NCBI GenBank assembly: GCA_045399315.1
Contig: DAYVGO010000002.1
Location: 1 to 64,000, forward strand
Origin: Arsenophonus sp045399315
GTDB lineage: Bacteria; Pseudomonadota; Gammaproteobacteria; Enterobacterales; Enterobacteriaceae
Reading direction: 5' to 3'
Length of the DNA: 64,000 nt
The position numbers and the translations under genes are program-made. Below are positions 47,351 through 56,143 of the stretch, piece by piece. The notes below the pieces were generated by a model that saw only the letters and a list, made by a program, of their open reading frames with translations, had not been told where the DNA came from and made no database searches. The first letter of the stretch is position 1. Every line of letters begins with the position of its first letter.

Positions 47351-48169
47351 ATGCGGTATTGGGGAAAAATTATTGGTGTTATGTTGGGGATTATGTCTGG
47401 CACTCATATTTGGGGTGTTATTATTGGTTTCATTATTGGTCATGTATATGATAAAGCATCCGAACAACAAAAGTTAGAAAAAATAGGTGCTAAACAGAGT
47501 CGTCAGGCACTTTTTTTCATCAGTACATTTCAAATTTTAGGTCATTTAACTAAAGCAAAAGGCAGAGTTACTGAGGTTGATATTAAACTGGCAACAAACC
47601 TTATGGACAGAATGCAGTTGCATGGTGATGCCAGAATTTCAGCGCAAAATGCTTTTAGAGAAGGCAAAGAGCAAAATTTTCCTCTAAGAGAAACGCTGAG
47701 AAAATTACGTCTTGCTTGTTTTGGTCGCTTTGATCTTATTCAGATGTTTCTGGAAATTCAAATACAAGCTGCTTTTGCTGATGGTGCTTTACACCCGAAT
47801 GAACGAAAAGTGTTGTTTATTATTGCTGAAGAGTTAGGCATTTCACATAATCAGTTTGAACAATTCTTAAATATGATGGAAGGTGGCCGCCGGTTTGAGC
47901 ATAGTAGTAATTATTCTTATGATTCAAATCGTTATCGGCAAACTGCTCAAGGACCAACATTGACGGATGCTTGTAAAGTATTAGGTGTGCAACCTAATGA
48001 TGAACAAATCAAAATTAAACGTGCTTATCGTAAATTAATGGGTGAACATCATCCGGATAAATTGGTTGCTAAAGGATTACCGCTAGAAATGATGGAAATC
48101 GCTAAACAAAAAGCACAGTCAATTCAGGCTGCTTATGATTTGATCAAAAAGGAACGCCATTTCAAATAG
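47351..48169 (+). CDS. djlA: Membrane-anchored J-domain co-chaperone DjlA
   Basis: DjlA is a type III membrane DnaJ-like protein that stimulates DnaK. ATG 47351 (MRYWGKIIGVMLGIMSG) starts with the N-terminal transmembrane helix containing Gly dimerisation motifs and gives 272 residues. The middle is a TerB-like helical domain (FLEIQIQAAFADGALHPNER), and the C-terminus is a J-domain with the HPD triad in GEHHPDKLVAKGLP. It has the same position as in E. coli, beside lptD and rluA. Confidence 0.96.
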   Translation: MRYWGKIIGVMLGIMSGTHIWGVIIGFIIGHVYDKASEQQKLEKIGAKQSRQALFFISTFQILGHLTKAKGRVTEVDIKLATNLMDRMQLHGDARISAQNAFREGKEQNFPLRETLRKLRLACFGRFDLIQMFLEIQIQAAFADGALHPNERKVLFIIAEELGISHNQFEQFLNMMEGGRRFEHSSNYSYDSNRYRQTAQGPTLTDACKVLGVQPNDEQIKIKRAYRKLMGEHHPDKLVAKGLPLEMMEIAKQKAQSIQAAYDLIKKERHFK

Positions 48170-48209
48170 CCTATGGTGATAAATGTTAACTGAATACATT
48201 TTTTAGCCG

Positions 48210-48860
48210 CTAAAAATCTGCTTTACAAATGAAATGGATAGGGGAGCCACAAATTAGGTGAGTAATGCAAAGTTCTTCTGCATGTAATTGTAATCGAGAA
48301 GAAAGTATTAGCGCTTCCTGATGAGCATAAAATAGATCGCCAATGATAGGATGGCCGACCGCAAGCAGACGAACACGTAGTTGGTGGGAACGACCGACCT
48401 GTAATAGGGATAAGTTTAACCAATGTTGTTTGTTGTTCGTAAGCTAACACCTCATATTTAGTCTGTGTTGGTTTACCGGTGGTAAAGCACACTTTTTGTT
48501 TGGCCGATTTGGCCAATCGCAAATAAGAGGTAGATCGATGAGACCCTTTTTATTGGTTATGTGATCCCAAACTCTTGCCTGGTAAATTTTTTGTGGTTCT
48601 CTTTCGCGGAATTGACGTTTTAATTCTTTTTCTGCGGTTTTATTCAATACCACGACCATAATCCCATTTGTTGCCATATCAAGACGGTGAACAGATTCAG
48701 CTGTGGGAAAATCAACTTGAACTCGCGTTATAATACTATCTTTATGTTCGGCAGCTTTACCGGGGACAGATAACAGACCACTAGGTTTGTTAACAATAAT
48801 AATATGTTGATCTTGATATAGAACATGTATCCAGGGATCAATAGGCGGTTGATAAAACAT
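48210..48860 (-). pseudogene. rluA: Broken 23S rRNA/tRNA pseudouridine synthase RluA
   Basis: RluA makes pseudouridine at 23S U746 and tRNA U32. ATG 48860 (MFYQPPIDPWIHVLYQDQHI) reads well through the catalytic HRLDMATNG and FREREPQKIYQARVW to DWPNRP, where a base is lost beside an A-run near 48493-48497. The next frame gives KVCFTTGKPTQTKYEVLAYE, and LIPITGRS is followed by a 4-base tandem duplication (CGACCGAC at 48391-48398 on the plus strand) that shifts the frame again. The true C-terminus (SHQLRVRLLAVGHPIIGDLF to FICKADF) is readable in the third frame, ending at 48210. The catalytic Asp is kept but the protein is truncated. Confidence 0.9.
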
Positions 48861-48878
48861 ATTAATGGCTCCAAGGTG

Positions 48879-48900
48879 GCCAGAAACTTAAGTTTCTGGC
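48879..48900. repeat. 22-bp perfect palindrome between rapA and rluA
   Basis: GCCAGAAACTT is followed immediately by its complement AAGTTTCTGGC. It lies ten bases after the rapA stop and 19 before the rluA start codon. No T-run follows on the minus strand, so it is either a weak terminator hairpin or a protein site. Confidence 0.6.
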
Positions 48901-48909
48901 AATAAATAA

Positions 48910-51816
48910 TTATTGATGGGTCACAATCACTAAACGTATAGCATCTAGTCGCCAATTTGCTTGAGCAATATTGAGCAAGAGTTGTTGGCGTTCATGTTCA
49001 ATAGTGCTTAATTCATCAGCTCGAATGTTGGGATTGACAGATTTTAAAGCTGCTAATCGTGAATATTCTTGTGATAGTGTTTTATCCGCTTGTGTTTTTG
49101 CTTCGGCAATAAAAATAGTTGTTTCTTTTTCGATAATGGTTTTAGAAAACTGGAGTATGCTCTGTACTTCTTTTTGTACGGCATTTACTAACTTACTAAC
49201 AGTGTGGCGATTAACAGTACTCAATTGACGATTGAAGCTTTCAAATTCAACTTGTTTAGCCAGATTATTGCCTTTTAAATCCATCAAGATACGAATCGGA
49301 GTTGGTGGTAAAAAACGCGTGATTTGTAAGTTTTTGGGAGCCTGTGCCTCAACAACATAAATCAATTCAGTAAGCAGGGTACTAACCGGTAAGGTTTTAT
49401 TTTTCAATAGTGAAACCGCACAGCTACCAATATTGCCAGAGAGGATCAGATCCATGCCATTACGAATAATGGGATGTTCCCAACTAATAAACTGAGTATC
49501 TTCGCGAGAGAGTGCCTGCGTACGATCAAAGGTAATAGTACAACCATCTTGAGGTAAGCCAGGAAAATCGGGTATCAGCATATGTTCAGCAGGTGTAAGA
49601 ACGATCAGATTATCGCTATGATCTTCTTGATTAATACCGATAATATCGAACAAATTTAACGAAAAATTGATCAAGTCGGTACTATTATCTTGTTCAGCAA
49701 TTTGGTTAGCTAACACTTGGCCAGCTTCCCCGCCATTAGAGTTCATTTCTAATAAGCGATCACGTCCTTGCTCTAATTGGATTTTGAGTTGCTTGTGTTT
49801 GGCTCGACAAGACTTAATAAAATCCTCAAAATTATCCAGAATGGTAGGTTTAGCCAGATACTCAATCAGTTGCGGATAATATTTATCATAAATAGCACGT
49901 CCAGTTGGACAAGTATACTCGAAGGCGTCAAGTCCTTCATGATACCAACGTAGTAAAATAGCTTGGGCAGTATTTTCAAGATAAGGTACGCTAATTTGGG
50001 TATTTCGCTTTTGACCAATCCGATCCAGACGACCAATTCTTTGCTCAAGCAAATCTGGATTGAAAGGTAAATCAAACATAACTAGCTGGTTGGCAAATTG
50101 GAAATTACGCCCTTCAGAGCCAACTTCAGAACATAGTAATACTTGAGCACCTTGTTCTTGGGAGGCAAAGTAAGCGGCTGCTCGATCACGTTCGAGTAAG
50201 GTTAGATTTTCATGAAAAACGGTCGCTCTAATCGCTTCTTTTTCTCTAAGTACCTGCTCTAATTGTAAAGCTGTCGTTGCTTGTGAGCAGATGACTAAAA
50301 CTTTTTCTTGACGGTGACTAGTTAAGAAATTAGTCAGCCATTCAACACGGGGATCAAAATTCCACCAAGTGGCATTTTCACCTTCGAATATCTGATAAAT
50401 TTGTTCAGGATAAAGCATTTCCTGCGCACTTATGTCAACGCTTTTTTTTGCATTCATTATGCCAGCAAGCTTGATTGCTGTTTGGTATTGCAAGGGTAAA
50501 GGTAACTTAATGGCATGTAATTCACGCCGCGGGAAGCCTTTAATACCATTGCGGGTATTACGAAATAGTAAGCGGCTGGTTCCATGACGATCCATCAACA
50601 TCGTAATTAATTCACCGAGTGCTCTTTCACTCTCTTCATTATCACTATTAATGGCTTTAAGAAAAGGCTCAATATCCTGTTCTTTAATTAATTCTGTCAG
50701 TAAATTTTGTTGTTGATTATCTAGCTTCTTACCGGAAAGGAGCATGCTAACCGCTTCGGCAACTGGACTATAATTTTGTTGTTCTTCAATGAAATGTTGA
50801 TAGCTATGGAAGCGATTGGGATCAAGTAAACGTAGGCGAGCAAAATGGCTTTCTTGACCAAGTTGTTCTGGAGTCGCGGTTAATAACAGCACTGAAGGAG
50901 TTTGTTGAGCTAGTGTGTCGATAGCTTGATATTCAAGGCTAGCTGACTCTTTACTCCATACCAGGTGATGTGCCTCATCAACAACCAGCATATCCCAACT
51001 CGCTTCAACTAAATGATCAAACCGTTTTTTATTATGGTGAACGAAATCTAGCGAGCAGATGATAAGTTGTTCGGTTTCAAAAGGATTCTCGCTATTAAGT
51101 AATGACTCGCTATAACGGTTGTCATCAAACAGTGAAAAATGCAAATTAAAACGGCGTAGCATTTCGACTAGCCATTGGTGTTGCAAGCTTTCAGGCACAA
51201 TAATCAGCACCCGTTCAATGCGACCAGCAAGTAATTGCTGATGGATAACCATTCCTGCTTCAATGGTTTTACCTAAGCCAACTTCGTCAGCTAATAAAAC
51301 ACGTGGATGATGGCGTTTACCTACTTCGTGAGCAATATAGAGTTGGTGGGGGATCAGGCTGGCACGGACACCTCGTAGGCCGCCGGTTGGATGACGAAAC
51401 TGCTGATATTGGAAACGCAAAGCGCGATAGCGTAATGCGAAACGATCCATTCGATCAATTTGACCGGCAAACAAGCGATCTTGAGGTTTATTAAATGTTA
51501 ATTTACTATCTAGGAATACTTCGCGCAGGCTAATATTTTTTTCATTGGAATCGATACGGGTGCCTGTATAGACAAGTATCCCCTTGTCTTGAGTTACATT
51601 GTCAACTTTCAATTGCCAGCCTTCATGGCTGGTGATCAAGTCACCTTCATTAAACATAACGCGAGTAATTGGTGCATCATTTACCGAATAAAGGCGATTT
51701 TCTCCGCTTGCGGGGAAAAATAAAGTAACCATGTGGTTATCAATAGCCACAACGGTACCTAATCCAAGTTCACTTTCTGTATCGCTTATCCAGCGTTGAC
51801 CAAGAATAAATGGCAT
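48910..51816 (-). CDS. rapA: RNA polymerase-associated ATPase RapA (HepA)
   Basis: RapA is a Swi2/Snf2 ATPase that recycles RNA polymerase after transcription. The 968-residue protein matches the E. coli length. In order: tandem Tudor-like N-terminal domains (MPFILGQRWISDTESELGLG), Walker A in LADEVGLGKTIEAGMVIHQQ, the DEAH box in LVVDEAHHLVW, LLLTATPEQLG, the second RecA lobe with SEVGSEGRNFQFANQLVMFD and LEQRIGRLDRIGQKR, and a long C-terminal domain. It is transcribed toward rluA. Confidence 0.98.
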   Translation of the reverse strand: MPFILGQRWISDTESELGLGTVVAIDNHMVTLFFPASGENRLYSVNDAPITRVMFNEGDLITSHEGWQLKVDNVTQDKGILVYTGTRIDSNEKNISLREVFLDSKLTFNKPQDRLFAGQIDRMDRFALRYRALRFQYQQFRHPTGGLRGVRASLIPHQLYIAHEVGKRHHPRVLLADEVGLGKTIEAGMVIHQQLLAGRIERVLIIVPESLQHQWLVEMLRRFNLHFSLFDDNRYSESLLNSENPFETEQLIICSLDFVHHNKKRFDHLVEASWDMLVVDEAHHLVWSKESASLEYQAIDTLAQQTPSVLLLTATPEQLGQESHFARLRLLDPNRFHSYQHFIEEQQNYSPVAEAVSMLLSGKKLDNQQQNLLTELIKEQDIEPFLKAINSDNEESERALGELITMLMDRHGTSRLLFRNTRNGIKGFPRRELHAIKLPLPLQYQTAIKLAGIMNAKKSVDISAQEMLYPEQIYQIFEGENATWWNFDPRVEWLTNFLTSHRQEKVLVICSQATTALQLEQVLREKEAIRATVFHENLTLLERDRAAAYFASQEQGAQVLLCSEVGSEGRNFQFANQLVMFDLPFNPDLLEQRIGRLDRIGQKRNTQISVPYLENTAQAILLRWYHEGLDAFEYTCPTGRAIYDKYYPQLIEYLAKPTILDNFEDFIKSCRAKHKQLKIQLEQGRDRLLEMNSNGGEAGQVLANQIAEQDNSTDLINFSLNLFDIIGINQEDHSDNLIVLTPAEHMLIPDFPGLPQDGCTITFDRTQALSREDTQFISWEHPIIRNGMDLILSGNIGSCAVSLLKNKTLPVSTLLTELIYVVEAQAPKNLQITRFLPPTPIRILMDLKGNNLAKQVEFESFNRQLSTVNRHTVSKLVNAVQKEVQSILQFSKTIIEKETTIFIAEAKTQADKTLSQEYSRLAALKSVNPNIRADELSTIEHERQQLLLNIAQANWRLDAIRLVIVTHQ

Positions 51817-52363
51817 AAATTTTAACTCAGTTTATCCGTATGTTTGAGAAGATTATGGGTTGTTCTGTTTTGAAGAGAGTAATTATAGTAATCATAAAAA
51901 CAATATCTTACACTCTTTTTGAGAGGACAGTATGTTAATAAATGCAGGGCCAATAGTCACCTATAAAAATGCTTTTTTAAAAGACATTGTCATTAATTTA
52001 TGCTGTAATTTAGAATATTAACGTATAAAGTGGATGAAAAAAGAACAAATCACCATTTTTAATTATTATATACCCTATCTTTTTTACTCATTAATTTATG
52101 AGTAAATAGTATATAAAGAAAATTATATAGATGTTATAAACAATTAGATGTTGATAAAATAAGGTGCAAAAATAAAAAAGCAATGTTATGGAAAATTTTT
52201 TGCTGCAATAAAATATTTTTATCATATTTAGTAAACTATCTAACCTGTCTGTAAAGCCCAACTTAATCTAACAAATAGTTATATAAATAGTAAGCTAGTA
52301 TTCGATTAAGATTAGGCTGTTGATTAGATTATTTTATTTTCTATGTTATCTACCAAAATAAAA
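51817..52363. other. AT-rich spacer upstream of rapA
   Basis: This spacer should hold the rapA promoter. Apart from a 29-codon frame with a good ribosome binding site at 51932-52021 (listed separately) I see no gene. In E. coli polB sits next to rapA; no polB remnant is recognisable here. Confidence 0.45.
51932..52021 (+). CDS. Possible 29-residue peptide or lost-gene start
   Basis: GAGAGGACAGT precedes ATG 51932 at an ideal distance. The frame reads MLINAGPIVTYKNAFLKDIV and ends at TAA 52019 after 29 codons. The strong ribosome binding site suggests that translation once started here, either for a mini-protein or for a longer gene since deleted. I do not recognise the sequence. Confidence 0.3.
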   Translation: MLINAGPIVTYKNAFLKDIVINLCCNLEY

Positions 52364-52711
52364 TTAATCTTCAGGATGTAATATTAAATTAAAGTGGAAA
52401 CCGTCTACCCTTTCAAATTCTAATTCAGCAGGCAGAATATCTGAACTTACTTTAATTTGATTTTCAAGAGTATTATATTCAAAGAAAGCAGATGTGTTAT
52501 ATACAAATCTATTATATTTATCAAAAATAACGAGATGAGCAATATGTTGCATACCATCATCAAGAATATAATATACAGTGACAAAATCTTTGTCTGAATA
52601 GATTTCTTCTGGTTCATCAATTCCGTTAACACGGATAAATGCCTTGTAAAGTAAACCGTCACTGATTTTATTTAAGAAACGAATGGCTAATTGTTCTTTA
52701 TTATTTGACAT
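52364..52711 (-). CDS. Unrecognised 115-residue protein
   Basis: ATG 52711 (MSNNKEQLAIRFLNKISDG) follows GATGAGG at a good distance; an earlier ATG at 52726 has no such site. The protein is acidic and soluble, with alternating hydrophobic residues suggesting beta strands (DFVTVYYILDDGMQHIAHLV, YNRFVYNTSAFFEYN) and an acidic end ELEFERVDGFHFNLILHPED. There is no signal peptide or membrane segment. I recognise no family. It stands alone in about 2 kb of otherwise gene-poor DNA between rapA and thiQ, so it may be an acquired accessory gene such as an immunity or secretion-associated protein, but nothing in the sequence proves that. Confidence 0.6.
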   Translation of the reverse strand: MSNNKEQLAIRFLNKISDGLLYKAFIRVNGIDEPEEIYSDKDFVTVYYILDDGMQHIAHLVIFDKYNRFVYNTSAFFEYNTLENQIKVSSDILPAELEFERVDGFHFNLILHPED

Positions 52712-53844
52712 AAGTAACCTCATCAATTTTTTAATCTATTAAAAGTAAGGGTAATAAATTGTGCATCTATATTTCATATAACGTATGAACTACATTGCTT
52801 AAAGTTTTATATAAAAGCAAATTCAAAAATTAGAATTTTTATTTTTTTATTATTAAATTTTGCTATTATTTTTTATGTTATTTTATCTTTATATTAAAGA
52901 ATAAAATAAATTTTTTCAAGATATAAAATAAAAATAGGCTGATAGCTAACTGATGATATTTACTTTATATTTAATAAAGTTATTATAATATTTAAAATTT
53001 CTAGTTATTAATTAAAAATGGGTTTGATTTAATTAATAATCAATTCAACTGAGTATTTAACTTAGATATCTACTAGTATTAAAGTTAGTTAGCAAGTAAT
53101 AACAAGCACTATTATTTTTTGCTTATTGCTTTTACAGACAGACAATTTTTATTTTTGACGTCACTGAAGATGCTAATTTTACTAGGTGATTATTGTAATT
53201 AGTGAGCAAGTTTCTTACATTTTGGCAATGATATGCTATTAAAAAAATGTAAAATTGATTTATCAGTATATAAGGAAGGTTGGTAGACTTTTAAAAATTC
53301 TATATAACTTTACAGATTTTTTATTAATATCAGAGAATATCTGATTTCAATTTAAATTAAACAGAAAAATAATTAAGATATTTTATTGCGATTATATTTT
53401 TGTACATGGTTAGATTAAATATTGAATATGAAAATTAGCAAGCAACAAAATTTATGAGATAAGTAATTTACTGTTTTATATAAAAATTTTAATTATTCTA
53501 TTAAGAATAAATAGTTATTAAAGTTTAATATAAACAATTTTCTGTCGATATTTTGCTTGAGATGTTAAATTTTAATCATAAAATAACTATCAAAGTAAAA
53601 TTCTTTAAAGAATAAATTTTATTATTTTTTTGAATTTGAATTAATTTTATGTAAGTAAACTCGGTAGGTTGACAGAATACCATATATAATTAATAAAATT
53701 GTGACAATATCCATCTCGGCATTAGAAAAATACTGAATATTTATAATGTCTTATTAATCCAACGCACAATATAAAAGTGAAAATAACACCAAACTCTCTG
53801 ACAAACGATGAATGATAATTAATAGATTGATTGCATAAGCCATG
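52712..53844. other. 1.1-kb gene-free AT-rich region
   Basis: This is the longest apparently empty stretch of the window, extremely AT-rich. The only coding hint is a 30-codon hydrophobic minus-strand frame at 53622-53714. It probably marks a place where one or more genes have decayed beyond recognition. Confidence 0.5.
53622..53714 (-). CDS. Possible 30-residue membrane peptide (doubtful)
   Basis: ATG 53714 opens MDIVTILLIIYGILSTYRVY followed by a basic end LHKINSNSKK. One hydrophobic helix with a basic tail is the usual look of small membrane proteins, but the upstream site (GCCGAG) is weak and AT-rich DNA easily gives such frames by chance. Confidence 0.2.
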   Translation of the reverse strand: MDIVTILLIIYGILSTYRVYLHKINSNSKK

Positions 53845-54546
53845 TTAACAGTGAGATATGCCCAGTAATTTACTCGCTGGGGTTAATCCATCAATTAAAC
53901 AATCTAATTGACCATCATAGGCGATTTTTCCTTTAGCAATGACGATAGACCGGGTTGCTATTTTGGCCGCATCTTCCAAATTATGGGAAACCATGAGTAA
54001 GGTCAATTGGCGTTCATCACACACCTGTTTAAGTAATGTTAACATTTCGTTACGTAAGGCGGGATCGAGAGCAGAAAAAGGTTCATCCAATAATAAAATC
54101 GGTTTTTGACGGATCAAGCAACGTGCTAATGCAGTACGCTGGCGTTGTCCGCCTGAAATTTGAGCGGGTAAACGGGACAAACAATTATTAAGAGAAACTT
54201 GTTCTATAATCTGCTTTATTGCGCTATGTTGAGCTTGATCCAAATGTAAATTTGGTGAAATGCCTAAAGCAATATTTTGCCAAATGGTTAAATGTGAAAA
54301 GAGATTATTTTCCTGGAAAAGCATAGAAACTGGATGTTTAGCGGGTGGGGTGCAAGTATGATTTTGCTGATTGAGCCAAATTTCCCCCTGTTTAGGATAT
54401 TCAAATCCTGCGATCAAATTTAGTAAAGTACTTTTTCCTGCGCCACTAGGGCCTAATATAACAACCCGTTCACCTTTATTTACTTTAAAATCGAACTCCA
54501 TAGCTAGATTTTCATAACAATAGACCAGGTGATCTAATTTAATCAT
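53845..54546 (-). CDS. thiQ: Thiamine ABC transporter ATP-binding protein
   Basis: ThiQ powers import of thiamine and thiamine pyrophosphate. The 233-residue protein has Walker A (VILGPSGAGKSTLLNLIAG), the Q-loop LFQENNLFSHL, the signature ISGGQRQRTALAR, Walker B LLLDEPFSALDP, and the switch His in MVSHNLEDA. Its start overlaps the thiP stop by eight bases. It is the last gene of thiBPQ. Confidence 0.97.
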   Translation of the reverse strand: MIKLDHLVYCYENLAMEFDFKVNKGERVVILGPSGAGKSTLLNLIAGFEYPKQGEIWLNQQNHTCTPPAKHPVSMLFQENNLFSHLTIWQNIALGISPNLHLDQAQHSAIKQIIEQVSLNNCLSRLPAQISGGQRQRTALARCLIRQKPILLLDEPFSALDPALRNEMLTLLKQVCDERQLTLLMVSHNLEDAAKIATRSIVIAKGKIAYDGQLDCLIDGLTPASKLLGISHC

Positions 54547-56143
54547 GTTTTTTTCCTGATAAATACTCTAAAAAACTGAATAAGCAGAAACACACTAATA
54601 GCATTAATAGCGTAGTAACTGCAGCATCATTATTACGATAAGAACTTAATTGTTGATAGAGATAATAAGGTAAGGTACGAAAGTTTTCATTACCAAACAA
54701 CGCAATAATACCGAAATCACCTATTGAAAGTATACAAGCAAAAGTGAAAGCTTGTCCTAGCGTACGTTTTAAGGCTCTAAATTCAATGAGACGTAGTCGA
54801 TTTATGCCTTTGATCTGTAACGAAAGGCATAATAAGTTATAGCGTTCAGCTAAATCATACATCGGATTTTCTAATACTTTTAAGGCATAAGGAATGGCCA
54901 TTAAAGCATTAGTCAAAATGATTAAACTGTAAGGCGAGTAGGCTAAACTAAGTGTACTGTTTAGCAGTAAAAAAAAGCCGGTTGCTAAGACGATGCTTGG
55001 CATCGTTAGGATTAATAATCCACTTAATTCAAGAGTTCGATGGAGTATTATTGAGTGACACAGACGTAACTCACGACTACTCCAGAGCATCATCATAGTA
55101 AGAATCATACAAACTACCCCAGCACTTATCGCGATGCAAACCGAATTAATAAATGCTTGCCATAAGCTTGGCTGTTGTAATACTTGGAATAGTGTAAAGT
55201 TCAAACCATCAATGATAATTGCCAATAGAGGTGGAATTAAGAAAAATATCGTCATACTAATTAGTACCGTGTCCCACCACTTCTGCCATCGATTATCATC
55301 TGGATTTTTCCACATCAGCTGTTGGCTAGCCCCTACCGGAAAAAAGACATTTAATTTCTGATTTAGTAATACTAGTGCCGAACAGCAAAAAAACTGGATC
55401 AAGGCAAGTAAAGCCGCCTTATTGAGATCAAAATCGTAACTTAATGATTGATAGATGGCTAGTTCGATAGTGGTTGCAGCAGGTCCTCCGCCAAGTGTCA
55501 GAACGGCAGCAAAACTGGCAAAGCACAGCATAAAAATTAAAGTGGATGTTGGTAAAATTTGTCGTCTAAGATAAGGCCATTCAACAATTCGAAAATGTTC
55601 CCATTGATTCATACCTAGCTGTGCGGCCAGCTGACGTTGCTCAACGGCTATGTTTTCCAATGCTTGCAATAGCATACGGATAGCTAATGGTAAATTAAAA
55701 AAGATATGTGCTAATAAAATACCTGTTAGGCCGTAAGGGGTAAATGAGTAATTAATCCCTAACCAGTGGCAAAATTGGGCGATCCATCCCATCCGACCAT
55801 ACACAGTTAATAAACCAAAAATGGCCACAAGTACCGGTAATACCAATGTCATTGAGCATAAACGTAACAATAGTATCCGACCTAGGAAATGGCGGCGAAA
55901 AAGACTTTTAGCGATAAATATAGCAGGAATAACGGATAATAAGGTCGATAGTAGTGTTTGCCAAAAGGTAAAGCCAATAACGTGCCATAAATAACTATCA
56001 TCAATAAATTCTTGCCAACTTATTTGCGGGGCATGTAACCATAAAACACTAAGAGTGAGTACCGCAATCGTAATTAACAGGCTGGAAACGACTATACCAG
56101 GCCAAAGTGAGCTCGCTATTAGTGGCTGACGGCATTTTGCCAT
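54539..56143 (-). CDS. thiP: Thiamine ABC transporter permease
   Basis: ThiP is a fused double permease with about twelve helices and two binding-protein-dependent transport loops, one in each half (AAQLGMNQWEHFRIVEWPYL and LCLSLQIKGINRLRLIEFRA). ATG 56143 (MAKCRQPLIASSLWPGI) gives 534 residues and matches E. coli (536); an ATG twelve bases upstream is possible. It overlaps the end of thiB by 25 bases, so translation is coupled. Confidence 0.96.
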   Translation of the reverse strand: MAKCRQPLIASSLWPGIVVSSLLITIAVLTLSVLWLHAPQISWQEFIDDSYLWHVIGFTFWQTLLSTLLSVIPAIFIAKSLFRRHFLGRILLLRLCSMTLVLPVLVAIFGLLTVYGRMGWIAQFCHWLGINYSFTPYGLTGILLAHIFFNLPLAIRMLLQALENIAVEQRQLAAQLGMNQWEHFRIVEWPYLRRQILPTSTLIFMLCFASFAAVLTLGGGPAATTIELAIYQSLSYDFDLNKAALLALIQFFCCSALVLLNQKLNVFFPVGASQQLMWKNPDDNRWQKWWDTVLISMTIFFLIPPLLAIIIDGLNFTLFQVLQQPSLWQAFINSVCIAISAGVVCMILTMMMLWSSRELRLCHSIILHRTLELSGLLILTMPSIVLATGFFLLLNSTLSLAYSPYSLIILTNALMAIPYALKVLENPMYDLAERYNLLCLSLQIKGINRLRLIEFRALKRTLGQAFTFACILSIGDFGIIALFGNENFRTLPYYLYQQLSSYRNNDAAVTTLLMLLVCFCLFSFLEYLSGKKHD

